64,000 nucleotides of DNA from Pseudoruegeria sp039972875 (GTDB lineage Bacteria > Pseudomonadota > Alphaproteobacteria > Rhodobacterales > Rhodobacteraceae). The stretch covers positions 19,218 through 83,217 of the forward strand of contig JBDWMA010000013.1 in the NCBI GenBank assembly GCA_039972875.1, given 5' to 3'. The notes under the pieces were generated by a model. That model ran no database searches. It saw only the letters and a list, made by a program, of their open reading frames with translations, and was not told the origin of the DNA. Positions 26,982 to 36,021 of the stretch are shown here, piece by piece; position 1 is the first letter of the stretch; every line of letters begins with the position of its first letter. A program made the translations under genes and the position numbers.

Positions 26982-27989
26982 CTATGCGCCGCGTGATGCG
27001 CGGTGTGTATTGGCCATGCGTACCAGCAATTCGAACGCTTGCTGTGTTGCGCCGACGTTGGCTTTATTTTGTCCTGCGATATCAAATGCAGTTCCATGTG
27101 CAGGAGTCGCCACAGGAATAGGCAACCCGCCAGCAACAGTGACACCGCGCTCAAAGCCCATCAGTTTAATCGCAATTTGGCCTTGGTCGTGATACATGGT
27201 CACAACTGCGTCTACCTCGCCGCGCATGGCTTTGAGGAACACGGTGTCCGACGGCCAAGGGCCCGTGACATTCATTTGCTTGTCTTGGAATTTTTTGATC
27301 GCAGGCTCTAAGATGTCGATCTCTTCACGGCCAAACTTGCCATTGTCCCCCGCATGAGGATTGAGAGCAGCCACCGCAATTGATGGGCGTTCGTTGCCCG
27401 CACGGAGCAGTGTGTCATTGGCAAGATTGACGGCGCGCGTCACGCCTTCTTGGCTGATATTTTCAGCAACGTCTTTGATGCCAATGTGGCTGGTCACACG
27501 GGTCGTCATCAATTCATCGAGCACGTTGATCTCTGAGTGATAGCCTTCAAAGCCCAAGTAACGCGCCATGTATTTGTGTTCGTCTTCCGCGTTCAATCCA
27601 GCGGATGTCATAGCGGCTTTATTGAATGGCGCGAAGAGCACCCCATCCACAAGACCTGCTTGCGCTAAGTCCAAAGCCTTATCAAGGCAGCGCAATGATG
27701 TCGTGCCGCCAGCAACCGTCACCTCGGATATTTTCACATCATCCTTATCGACGGTCTCCATCTCAAGATGAGACAAGCCAGATTGATCCGCGATGTTAGT
27801 TTCTTCGACCGCATTCAACACAACAGGCAAATCCGCTTGCTCAGCGCCCTGTTGCCACAGATGGCTGTCTCCAACCAAAACAATGTCAGCAGCCTCAAGC
27901 GTGCCTTCTTCATTGAGCAATCTCGCGATCAACTCTGGGCCAATCCCTGATGGGTCCCCTGGCACAATTGCAATACGTGGCTTGCTCAT
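26982..27989 (-). CDS. PdxA-like 4-phosphate-hydroxyacid dehydrogenase (PdxA2 group)
   Basis: The ATG at 27989 is preceded by GGAGGGG and overlaps the propeller stop as ATGA, giving 335 residues. PdxA marks are GDPSGIGPELIARLL near the start, metal-binding His regions in ALNPHAGDNGKFG and TMYHDQGQIAIKLM, and the C-terminal PATPAHGTAFD. It is unlikely to serve vitamin B6 synthesis inside a sugar operon. PdxA2 enzymes are known to oxidise threonate or erythronate 4-phosphates, but no sugar-acid kinase gene is present here, so the substrate is open. Confidence 0.85.
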   Translation of the reverse strand: MSKPRIAIVPGDPSGIGPELIARLLNEEGTLEAADIVLVGDSHLWQQGAEQADLPVVLNAVEETNIADQSGLSHLEMETVDKDDVKISEVTVAGGTTSLRCLDKALDLAQAGLVDGVLFAPFNKAAMTSAGLNAEDEHKYMARYLGFEGYHSEINVLDELMTTRVTSHIGIKDVAENISQEGVTRAVNLANDTLLRAGNERPSIAVAALNPHAGDNGKFGREEIDILEPAIKKFQDKQMNVTGPWPSDTVFLKAMRGEVDAVVTMYHDQGQIAIKLMGFERGVTVAGGLPIPVATPAHGTAFDIAGQNKANVGATQQAFELLVRMANTHRASRGA

Positions 27990-28960
27990 GACAACCCCTC
28001 CCAATGTTTTGAATACCCGTCAGGCAAGATCACCATGACGTCTGGCTCAATGCCTGTTTCAAAGGTCTGGACGACCTCAAATGTGTCTAAGTTAAACCGC
28101 TGTACTTGCTGGCAATCGATAGCGATATAAGCAAATGCCGCCTCATCATCGATGCATAGAGCGAGCGGATTCGCTGGTGTTTTTTGCTCATGAAGCATCT
28201 CGCCGGTCGCTTCATCAAAAACTGAAAACGAGCCGCCAAAATGATTCATCGTCACAAGACGGTTGCGTCTGCCATCGTAATAAATGCGGCATGGATCATC
28301 CGGTGTCGCGAAGCTACGTTTGATCTCAAGCGTGTTCGTATCAATCACTGCCGCCGTATTGGAAATACGTTGCGAGGTGTACAAAAGCCCGACGTCTTCA
28401 CGCAAACAACGCCCCTCAGGTTTTTCGCCAGTTTTAATGGACACAGGTTCGAAAGACGCATCGCGTGGCTTGAACATTGTCACATCGCCAGAGGACAAGT
28501 TCATCGAATAGGCTGTATCGCCATCACCGCTCAGCGCAAACAAATGCGACTTAGATCCGCCTGTTGATGTGATATAATCCCAACCCTGATCGCCCCCATT
28601 TTCAAAAGCACGCGGATTGTCTTTCACCAACAAATGTGCCGTCCATTCTGAGAGAACATACAAACGACCTTGATCGTCGAGCTCAATCCCATGCGGACGC
28701 GCGTGTTCGCCTAAATCATAGGTGTGCGCGATAGCTTTTTTCTCAATATCGACAACGATCACGGAGCGCCCATCGGTGCCATCGATACCGGAGTTTTGCA
28801 CCCCGTAATGGCCGACATAAGCGTACTTATAATCATCATCTACGACAAATTCATGTGGGTAATCCGGCAGCGAGAGCCGCCCCTGCAGCGCGCCGGTTTC
28901 AACATCATACCAGCTCACACAGTGGCTGCATTTCTCAATTAGCATCATGGTTTGCGCCAC
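27986..28960 (-). CDS. YncE-like beta-propeller protein
   Basis: I place the start at the GTG at 28960 (324 residues), six bases after AAGGAG. A longer reading to 29050 would translate through the operator at 28985, so it is unlikely. The protein shows repeated blades (PHEFVVDDDYKYAYVGHYG, RPHGIELDDQGRLYVLSEW, PCRIYYDGRRNRLVTMNHFG), as in YncE/surface-layer-type propellers. No signal peptide is visible with either start. Its function in the sugar operon is unknown; a lactonase-like role is possible. Confidence 0.8.
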   Translation of the reverse strand: MAQTMMLIEKCSHCVSWYDVETGALQGRLSLPDYPHEFVVDDDYKYAYVGHYGVQNSGIDGTDGRSVIVVDIEKKAIAHTYDLGEHARPHGIELDDQGRLYVLSEWTAHLLVKDNPRAFENGGDQGWDYITSTGGSKSHLFALSGDGDTAYSMNLSSGDVTMFKPRDASFEPVSIKTGEKPEGRCLREDVGLLYTSQRISNTAAVIDTNTLEIKRSFATPDDPCRIYYDGRRNRLVTMNHFGGSFSVFDEATGEMLHEQKTPANPLALCIDDEAAFAYIAIDCQQVQRFNLDTFEVVQTFETGIEPDVMVILPDGYSKHWEGLS

Positions 28961-28984
28961 ACGAATCTCCTTCAGGCGTAAATT

Positions 28985-28996
28985 GTGACCGGTAAC
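28985..28996. promoter_or_regulatory. LacI operator candidate upstream of the propeller-pdxA-dehydratase operon
   Basis: GTGACCGGTAAC is the exact reverse complement of the motif seen twice at 22145-22180. It is 25 bases ahead of the propeller start. It places the enzyme operon under the same LacI control as the CUT1 transporter. Confidence 0.72.
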
Positions 28997-29041
28997 ACGT
29001 CTACCGAGCACGGATGGACTGGTCAAATAGAAATCAAATAT

Positions 29042-29061
29042 GGGCGGCAAAAACGCCGCCC
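29042..29061 (-). terminator. Hairpin after the second CUT2 binding-protein gene
   Basis: GGGCGGC and GCCGCCC with a 6-base AAAAAC loop, 8 bases past the stop of the binding-protein gene on the minus strand. It separates the transporter genes from the operator and catabolic operon. No strong U-run follows. Confidence 0.6.
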
Positions 29062-29068
29062 AAAGCTT

Positions 29069-30220
29069 TTAACGTTCGAGTGCGCCGACACCTGAGAAAC
29101 GGAAAGCTTCCGTCTCAAGCGCATTGAGTTCGTCCGCGCTCATTTCATCATGGGCAATGGTAATACGGCCCAAGAACACAAATGGAACTTCGTCTGCACG
29201 ATCTTCAAGATCCGCTTTAATGGCCTCTGCTGTCGCAGCGCCAACATCGTCGCCCATCCGCATAGGCGTAGCATCCAGTTCGCCGCGACGGATCGCATCA
29301 AGCTCTAGGCCAGTGCCGCCCCAACCTGTTGAGAACACCTCTTGCGCCTTATCAACAGAGACCTGCGCTTCTACGCTGCCCATCGCCATCGCAGTGTTTG
29401 CATTGTGGATGACTGTTGCTTCTGGGTAGGCTTGCAAAATCAATGAAGTGCCATCGAAGCCGCCCTCACGTTGGTACTCACCATAGTGCTCATACACCGT
29501 GTTCCAGTTGCCTTTTTCCTCGACACAGGCTTTGAAATCGCCGGAACGTTGGTTGTCGGTGATCCCTGGAATACCCCGGTTCATCGCCATTGTGACATCG
29601 TTGCCCAAGCGGCCCAGCATGTAGTCACACATTGTGAGCGCCCCTGCGGCTGACGAGAAATCAAACCATGCAGCAGGCTGATTTTCCAAGTCCTTCAAAG
29701 GCGTATGAAACGCCCAGACGTAAGTGGAAAACCCATCGGACCCAGCCATTTTGTCGATGTTGTCGGCTTGGATCTGCAATTCGGATGGGCCGAAGATCAC
29801 GTAATCGTAGAGATCCGCGTCTTGCACGACTTGGTTTGCATATGTGGATTGAAGCGAATGCTCCACTTGGCGACTTGCGAACTCAGTCGTCTCATATTCG
29901 ATGCCAAGCTGATCGAGACGTTTGGTCATCGCCAGATAGTTGCGAGCCCAAAAATCAGAGGTGTCAGCGGATGGGTAAACCATCGCAATTTGGATCGGAT
30001 TATCAAGCGTTCCGGCGTAAGGCACAGCCTCTGCACCAACGACGGCTTGCATCGCTTCAAGTTTACCCTCGGCGTTTACTTCACCTGGAACCCAATACTC
30101 ACGATCTTCAATGCCAGGCAGCTCAACCAATGGCAGTGTTTTATGTCCATCAGCATGTGCCATAACGGCAAAACCGCAGATTGCACTTGTCGTCAGAAGT
30201 TGTTTGTAGAAATGTTTCAC
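29069..30220 (-). CDS. Periplasmic sugar-binding protein (family 4, CUT2)
   Basis: Starting at the GTG at 30220, behind GGAGG, gives 383 residues with a signal peptide (LLTTSAICGFAVMAHA, cleaved before DGHKTLP). The body has the peripla_BP_4 pattern: MVYPSADTSDFWARNYLAM, then DYVIFGPSEL and VIHNANTAMAMGSVEA. An upstream frame to 30292 has no ribosome site and would hide the signal peptide. It feeds the permease at 30307-31419. The ligand is not evident. Confidence 0.87.
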   Translation of the reverse strand: MKHFYKQLLTTSAICGFAVMAHADGHKTLPLVELPGIEDREYWVPGEVNAEGKLEAMQAVVGAEAVPYAGTLDNPIQIAMVYPSADTSDFWARNYLAMTKRLDQLGIEYETTEFASRQVEHSLQSTYANQVVQDADLYDYVIFGPSELQIQADNIDKMAGSDGFSTYVWAFHTPLKDLENQPAAWFDFSSAAGALTMCDYMLGRLGNDVTMAMNRGIPGITDNQRSGDFKACVEEKGNWNTVYEHYGEYQREGGFDGTSLILQAYPEATVIHNANTAMAMGSVEAQVSVDKAQEVFSTGWGGTGLELDAIRRGELDATPMRMGDDVGAATAEAIKADLEDRADEVPFVFLGRITIAHDEMSADELNALETEAFRFSGVGALER

Positions 30221-30306
30221 AATAAGTCCTCCCTTTCGCGAAATGTGGGGTCTTGCGGGTGCGCCGGGACTCCTACTTCCCTGCGCACCCATTTTCTTGT
30301 GACCGC

Positions 30307-31419
30307 CTAAGCCGTCTCAGTTGCAAGCCCAGCCCCAAGAGCAAGCAACAGAATAAGTGCTCCGATAATCAACGCAGAAAACCGGATCAGTTTTTGAGAT
30401 TCTTTGCTACGCAGTTTGGCCATAAGCCCCTGCGTACCATCGCGATCCTTACGCTGCATCCAAGCGTAGAGCGCAACTGAGCTGACGATGACGACACCCG
30501 AAGCAACGGATTGCCAGAAAAACTCGATACGTAAAGTCACCAGTGCGTTGATCATCATCGACAAAAGCAACACGCCTGAGAGTGAACCAACGATGGATGC
30601 CCGTCCGCCGAACAAGGACGTTCCGCCGACCACAACCGCCGCAATGACGTGCAGGTTGAAATACGGTGCTGATGTCGCTTGGATCGCGTTGAGTTTACCG
30701 GTGAGCATCACGCCTGCCAAAGCGGCACATGCTCCCATCAAAACATACGCGTAGATTTTGTGCCGATCGACTGCGACACCCGTCATCTCAGACGCTTCTG
30801 GGCTGGACCCAATCGAGATCGTGTAACGCCCAAAATGTGTTTGCGTCAAAGTCCAATATCCAATCCCCATCGTCAAAAGACCGATGACCACCGGAACAGG
30901 CAGGAACCCAGGAATTTTGCCGCGGCCGATGTCCGTCACCAAGTCCGGAAAACGTGCGAGCACGAGACCTTTGGCAATCACCAACGCAAACCCGCGGTAC
31001 ACAAGGTCCATCGCCAAAGTCCCGATCAAATCCGGCACTTTCAGACGCGTGATCACCAAGCCATTGATCAAGCCCATCAAGGCGCCGAGGCCAATCGCAA
31101 TTGGCACGGCCACCCAAGCAGGGAAATCATATTGCTTGATCAAAAACGCCATCAAGATCCCCGAAAGGGCCGCAATTGAGCCAATCGAAAGATCAATACC
31201 ACGCTGTGTGATGACGAATGTCATCGCCATTGCCATTGGCATGTAGAGCGCTGCATCAAGTAAGATCAGCGTCAAATTGGAGGTGCGAAAATAGCGCGTC
31301 GGCTCAGCAACCCCCATGAACAGCAAGATAGCCAAGATCATTACCATCGGGCCAATAATGGAAATATATGGCTCAATACGCGCCATGATCGATTTATCGT
31401 TTACAGTCATATCTGGCAT
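30307..31419 (-). CDS. Sugar ABC transporter permease, CUT2 (RbsC type)
   Basis: A protein of 370 residues with eight to ten hydrophobic segments. The RbsC pattern is TQRGIDLSIGSIAALSGI and, in the second half, VVVGGTSLFGGRASIVGSLSG. AAGGAA precedes the ATG. It is paired with the single-domain ATPase upstream and the binding protein downstream. Confidence 0.93.
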   Translation of the reverse strand: MPDMTVNDKSIMARIEPYISIIGPMVMILAILLFMGVAEPTRYFRTSNLTLILLDAALYMPMAMAMTFVITQRGIDLSIGSIAALSGILMAFLIKQYDFPAWVAVPIAIGLGALMGLINGLVITRLKVPDLIGTLAMDLVYRGFALVIAKGLVLARFPDLVTDIGRGKIPGFLPVPVVIGLLTMGIGYWTLTQTHFGRYTISIGSSPEASEMTGVAVDRHKIYAYVLMGACAALAGVMLTGKLNAIQATSAPYFNLHVIAAVVVGGTSLFGGRASIVGSLSGVLLLSMMINALVTLRIEFFWQSVASGVVIVSSVALYAWMQRKDRDGTQGLMAKLRSKESQKLIRFSALIIGALILLLALGAGLATETA

Positions 31420-31431
31420 AATTTTGTTTCC

Positions 31432-32193
31432 TTATGCCGCTGCATCTTGAGCGCCGACAATCATGCCGAGCACTTCTTGCACTGAACTTTCCGCCGTTTT
31501 CACAACACCAACACCACGCCCGCGGCGCTGCACATGCACGCGGTCCGCAACTTCGAACACATCGTCGAGCGAGTGACTGATCAAGATCACAGCCAGTCCC
31601 TGTTCACGAAGCGCTTTGATCAACTTCAAAGTGCGTGCGGTTTCTTGAGGGCCCAGAGCGGCGGTTGGCTCATCCATAACCAACACACGAAGATCCGCAT
31701 GATAAACGGCCCGCGCGATGGCGATCGCTTGGCGTTGCCCACCAGACAGGCTGTCGGTTGGCACATCCATCGAGCGCAAGCGCACACCAAGGCGTTCATC
31801 AAGAACACGTGTCGCTTCGGATTTCATGCGCTTATTGTCGAGCACCCGAATGCCAAACATGTTGCGCGTCAATTCACTGCCAAGGAACATATTGGCGGCA
31901 GGTGTCAGGTGATCTGCCAACGCCAAGGTTTGATAAACAGCGTCAATGCCCTCTGCGATAGCATCAGAGTGACTGGCCATTTCTAGCCGCACGCCATTCA
32001 AGAGAATTTCGCCTTCGGTGGGCTGATACACCCCAGTCAAAACTTTAATTAGTGTCGATTTTCCGGCTCCGTTGTCGCCAACGATCGCGAGGACCTCACC
32101 GGCATAAGCGTCTAAATCTACGCCGCCGAGCGCTGTCACGCCGCCGAACTTCTTTACGATACCGCGCATCTGTACGAGTGGTTGGACCGTCAT
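31432..32193 (-). CDS. Sugar ABC transporter ATPase, single nucleotide-binding domain (FrcA-like)
   Basis: The ATG at 32193, behind GGGGGAGG, gives 253 residues. Walker A is GDNGAGKST, the signature is LSGGQRQAIAIARAV, Walker B is VLVMDEPTAALG, and the switch His is in LISHSLDDVF. It has only one nucleotide-binding domain, unlike the 504-residue RbsA-type ATPase at 34424, so it would act as a homodimer, as in fructose/FrcA-type systems. Confidence 0.93.
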   Translation of the reverse strand: MTVQPLVQMRGIVKKFGGVTALGGVDLDAYAGEVLAIVGDNGAGKSTLIKVLTGVYQPTEGEILLNGVRLEMASHSDAIAEGIDAVYQTLALADHLTPAANMFLGSELTRNMFGIRVLDNKRMKSEATRVLDERLGVRLRSMDVPTDSLSGGQRQAIAIARAVYHADLRVLVMDEPTAALGPQETARTLKLIKALREQGLAVILISHSLDDVFEVADRVHVQRRGRGVGVVKTAESSVQEVLGMIVGAQDAAA

Positions 32194-32285
32194 ATTTCCT
32201 CCCCCGTTTTGAACAAAGCTCCGCCTCCAGACGAAATCGCCCGGTGCAAAACAGTGCCTCAAAACTAATTTTATCTGTGCGAATT

Positions 32286-32325
32286 ACCGGTACAGGTCAG
32301 CCGCTTGAAGCTGGCCTGTACCGGT
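32286..32325 (-). terminator. Strong hairpin between the two CUT2 systems
   Basis: A 16-bp stem (ACCGGTACAGGTCAGC with GCTGGCCTGTACCGGT, one G-U) and an 8-base loop, 5 bases past the stop of the 32331 binding-protein gene. It lacks a U-tract, so transcript protection of the binding-protein message is as likely as termination. Confidence 0.7.
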
Positions 32326-32330
32326 GAGCC

Positions 32331-33380
32331 TTATTGAGCCCAGATGCTCGCGTAGGTTTCGCGGTATGGTGAGTCAGGGTCAAATTGATTGCTTTCGCCC
32401 ATTTTTGCCAAACCTTCTTGCGTCACCAAAGCTGGGGTTGTGATGTACCCAGAGCAAGCCTCGCCTTGAATAGCGCGGTTCAACTCATCGATCAGTTGCC
32501 ATCCTTGAAGGTTCAAAGGCTCAGCCACTGTCACAGCTTGATAGCTTGCGCTGCGAATACGTTGGAACGCCGCTTCAGAACCATCACCTGCAGAACCGGC
32601 CTGTGGGCCATTTTCGCTTTTGATGCCAACGGCTGCCAGAGCTGGACCCATGAAGTCAAAGTACAGATCGTTGATCGCCAAGGCATGCGTCCACTCGCTG
32701 CCGTATTTTTGCAGCAAGCTCGTGGTCAATGGACCCATGCGCGCAGATGTGTCTGCGATTGGCGTGTCCACATATTCGAGCACAGTGCCGCCCATGGCCT
32801 CAATGGTTTCTTTGATCCGGTCAGCTTTATCAATCGCGATTTGATACGTGGAGTCGGTGAAAATGACAGCTCCTACCTTGTCAGCCCCATCTTCCATCGC
32901 CCATTTCGCGGCCACTTCGGATACAGCCATTGCATCTGTGGAGACATTCGCAAAAATGCCGCCCGGGGCATCACAACCGATATGTGGACCAGAGTGCCAA
33001 GACACCATTGGGATATTCGCATTTACGACACCCTCAAGGGCTGCTTGCTGCTCAACGGCGTCAAACCCATTGATAATCACACCATCAGCTTTCAAGGCAA
33101 CAGCTTGGCCAATAGCCGCCGTGCGGCCTTGGATTGAACCGGCACCATCGAGCACTCGGATCTCCCAACCGATTGCAGCAGCCGCTTCTTCAATACCCTT
33201 AGTTACGCCAAGGATACCGCCATTTTTAAGATCGCCCGCGACGATGACAACAGACTTACCTTCGGCGCCAGCTGGTCCCGCAGACGGGCCGTCAAAAGCG
33301 ACCTCAGCCAAACTCGGCCCTGCAAGTCCAATCGTTAGTGCAGCGGCAGACACCGCCATTACAGTCCTCTTAAGCATCAT
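32331..33380 (-). CDS. Periplasmic sugar-binding protein (CUT2, RbsB-like)
   Basis: A protein of 349 residues with a clear signal peptide (MMLKRTVMAVSAAALTIGLA, cleavage near SLA-EVAFDG). The mature part has KSVVIVAGDLKNGGILGVTK, GVIINGFDAVEQQAAL and the second-domain pattern ALAINDLYFDFMGPALAAVG, typical of RbsB-like proteins. GGAGG precedes the start. It serves the permease at 33402 and the two-domain ATPase at 34424. Confidence 0.92.
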   Translation of the reverse strand: MMLKRTVMAVSAAALTIGLAGPSLAEVAFDGPSAGPAGAEGKSVVIVAGDLKNGGILGVTKGIEEAAAAIGWEIRVLDGAGSIQGRTAAIGQAVALKADGVIINGFDAVEQQAALEGVVNANIPMVSWHSGPHIGCDAPGGIFANVSTDAMAVSEVAAKWAMEDGADKVGAVIFTDSTYQIAIDKADRIKETIEAMGGTVLEYVDTPIADTSARMGPLTTSLLQKYGSEWTHALAINDLYFDFMGPALAAVGIKSENGPQAGSAGDGSEAAFQRIRSASYQAVTVAEPLNLQGWQLIDELNRAIQGEACSGYITTPALVTQEGLAKMGESNQFDPDSPYRETYASIWAQ

Positions 33381-33401
33381 ATTTTCCTCCCATATGATCC
33401 G

Positions 33402-34421
33402 TTACTTTTTGGCGCCCTTACGGCGCTGAGCGTATCCCGCAATGCCGATCGCGATCAGCAAGGTTACGCCGTTGAACATCGGCTCGACCCAAAAGGATCC
33501 ACCGAATTGCTGGATGCCTGAGATACCCACCGCAAGGATCGCAACCCCAACGATTGTGCCCCAAACATTAACCCGGCCAGGCTTAATCGTGGTCGAGCCC
33601 AAGAAAGCACCCACAAGCGCTGGCAATAAAAATTCAAGACCTACAGACGCTTGACCAATGCGCAGCTTGGACGCGAGCAAAACACCTGCAAATGCAGTCA
33701 AGAAACCGGATGTCATGAACGCACCGATAACGAATTTGCGTGTTGGAATGCCGTTCAGTTGCGCAGCGCGTTGATTGGCTCCGATTGCGTACAAATAGCG
33801 ACCGATCGGCGTATATTCGAGGATCACCCACATCGTCAGCGTGATCGCGAGCACATAGAACCCCGTGATCGGAATTCCTAAAACAAAGGTGCCATTCAAC
33901 GATAGAAAGCTGTCAGGTAGCGTACCAACCATCTGGCGACCACCTGTATGCCACAATGCCAAAGCGTAGAGGACCGTGCCCGTGCCAAGTGTCGCGATGA
34001 AGGAGTCAATTTGAGCAACTTCGACCAACCAGCCGTTTAAAAACCCTGACAGCAATCCGAGAAACAAGACAATGGCAACCGCAGCAGGCCACGGCAGGCC
34101 GTAAATTGTCTGCAGTGAAATGGCGAGGATATGCCAAAGCACAATTCCGTATCCGACAGTCAAATCAATACGGCCTGCAGCCATTGGGATCATCGCCCCC
34201 AGCGACAACAGTGCGATAATGGCTTTATCCGAAATGAGTGCGCGTAGATTGAGCATCGTCGGGAATGTGTTGGGCAGCATGATTGAAAACAGGATAATCA
34301 AAAAGGCCGTTAAAATGACCAGACCGTAAACTGGCAAGTACCGCAACATGCGAGTCTTCAAGGATGCGTCTTTCAACTCAGCTTTGGTAGGTTCAAGTGC
34401 GTTTGATTCTAGAGATTGCAT
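33402..34421 (-). CDS. Sugar ABC transporter permease, CUT2 (RbsC type)
   Basis: A protein of 339 residues with about nine hydrophobic helices. The conserved patterns are MAAGRIDLTVGYGIVLWHIL and LLPALVGAFLGSTTIKPGRV. It lies two bases after the ATPase gene and 21 bases before the binding-protein gene. Confidence 0.93.
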   Translation of the reverse strand: MQSLESNALEPTKAELKDASLKTRMLRYLPVYGLVILTAFLIILFSIMLPNTFPTMLNLRALISDKAIIALLSLGAMIPMAAGRIDLTVGYGIVLWHILAISLQTIYGLPWPAAVAIVLFLGLLSGFLNGWLVEVAQIDSFIATLGTGTVLYALALWHTGGRQMVGTLPDSFLSLNGTFVLGIPITGFYVLAITLTMWVILEYTPIGRYLYAIGANQRAAQLNGIPTRKFVIGAFMTSGFLTAFAGVLLASKLRIGQASVGLEFLLPALVGAFLGSTTIKPGRVNVWGTIVGVAILAVGISGIQQFGGSFWVEPMFNGVTLLIAIGIAGYAQRRKGAKK

Positions 34422-34423
34422 GT

Positions 34424-35938
34424 TTATTGTCCTTGCCGCTTGACTGCATTGCCTGCAGACGCCGCCTGAATTAGATTTTCCGTAGTGAGTTCCGCGCCAG
34501 TGAGTTGCCCTGCAATTTCACCTTGGCTGAAGACAATGGCACGGTGACAGATCGCAGCCACCTCTTCAAAATCGGTCGACACAATTGCAATGCCAACGCC
34601 CTCTTCCATTGCACGATTGAGCAAAGCGTAAATTTCCGCCTTCGCGCCGACATCAACACCCGCGGTTGGATCTTCACAAATCAACAGTTTGCGCTTGGTT
34701 TCGAGCCAACGCCCCATCACGACTTTCTGTTGATTGCCGCCAGAAAGGGACTCAATGGCCATGCTCTGATCGTTTGGGGATAGAGCCACATCGTTACCAA
34801 TTTTCTCTGCCATGGCAGTCTCAGCGCGAGGGCTGAGGAACGAGAACAATGAACGCCCTACTGCGTCCGGATTTAAGAATGTGTTCTCACGCAATGTCAA
34901 AGGCATCGCCACGGATTCTTCAGTGCGATCCCGCGCCACGAGGCCAATCCCAGATTGAAGCGCCGTAATCGTAGACGTCAAATTCGGTTTTTTGCCAAGC
35001 AATGTTACCAAGCCCTCGAAATGCTCAGCACCAAACAACGCACGCGACACACTTTCATGCCCTGCGCCGCGCAAGCCCACTAGTCCTAGAATTTCATTGC
35101 TACGCAATTCAAAATCGACAGGGCCAGCTGTCTCAACTTGCATCCCCTCGACCTTCAAAATCGGTGCCCCAAGCTCGCGGTTCACCTTCATGACCTGCCG
35201 CGTTTTGCGTCCGACGATCATGTACACAAGTTCTTCCGGCGTTGTGTGTTCAATGCTGCGCAACCCGACCATTTCGCCATCTCGTAATACGGCTACGCGG
35301 TCTGCAATCTGGAAAATTTCATCCAAACGGTGTGAAACATAGATCATGCCCACGCCCTGCTCTTTCAAAGGCCTCAATGCTTTGAACAACACTTCAACCT
35401 CATCGGCCGGAAGTGAAGCCGTAGGCTCATCAAGTACTAAGAAATCGCAATCCACAGCCAAAGCACGCGCGATGGCCACAAGGGATTTTTCCGTCCGCGA
35501 CAAGTCTTGCAAACGGGTTGTTGGATCGAAATCACAACCGACCTTCGCAAGCGCCTTGGCAGCAAAGTCATTCACTTCACGCCAATTGATCAAACCTGCC
35601 CGACGAGAATACCCCAATGCGAGTGCAATATTCTCGGCAACAGTCATCCATTCGATCATGCCTAAATCTTGGTGAATAAATGCAACAGATTGACGCTCGC
35701 CAAAATCACCAGGGCGATGATCATACGGCTCACCAGAGATCATCACGCGACCCACGTCAGCTTTATGAATGCCACCCAGAATTTTTATCAGCGTCGATTT
35801 TCCGGCACCATTTTCACCCAACAGAGCCACGATTTCACCGCGCTCAATGTTGAGTGACACATCTCGAAGAGCATACGTGCCCCCAAAATGTTTTTTGATT
35901 CCATCAAAAAACAAATTATTATTGGTTGCCCCTGGCAC
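34424..35938 (-). CDS. Sugar ABC transporter ATPase, two nucleotide-binding domains (RbsA type)
   Basis: A protein of 504 residues. The first domain has Walker A GENGAGKST and a degenerate signature (LSRTEKSLVAIARAL). The second has a degenerate Walker A (GLRGAGHES) but an intact signature, LSGGNQQKVVMGRW. This asymmetry is normal for RbsA-type proteins. The start is GTG at 35938 behind GGGAGG. It is the first gene of the minus-strand run and faces two operator-like repeats. Confidence 0.93.
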   Translation of the reverse strand: MPGATNNNLFFDGIKKHFGGTYALRDVSLNIERGEIVALLGENGAGKSTLIKILGGIHKADVGRVMISGEPYDHRPGDFGERQSVAFIHQDLGMIEWMTVAENIALALGYSRRAGLINWREVNDFAAKALAKVGCDFDPTTRLQDLSRTEKSLVAIARALAVDCDFLVLDEPTASLPADEVEVLFKALRPLKEQGVGMIYVSHRLDEIFQIADRVAVLRDGEMVGLRSIEHTTPEELVYMIVGRKTRQVMKVNRELGAPILKVEGMQVETAGPVDFELRSNEILGLVGLRGAGHESVSRALFGAEHFEGLVTLLGKKPNLTSTITALQSGIGLVARDRTEESVAMPLTLRENTFLNPDAVGRSLFSFLSPRAETAMAEKIGNDVALSPNDQSMAIESLSGGNQQKVVMGRWLETKRKLLICEDPTAGVDVGAKAEIYALLNRAMEEGVGIAIVSTDFEEVAAICHRAIVFSQGEIAGQLTGAELTTENLIQAASAGNAVKRQGQ

Positions 35939-36021
35939 ACCATCCTCCCTCAGTTTCGCCTCCCCTAGAATTGGGAAACTTCACGTCAGGGAAAACTCGA
36001 TGCTCCTCAACATACTATTGA

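Noticed and set aside
32385..33137. 250-codon frame antisense to the sugar-binding protein gene
   Set aside because: Cys/His-rich shadow of a real gene with a signal peptide on the other strand.
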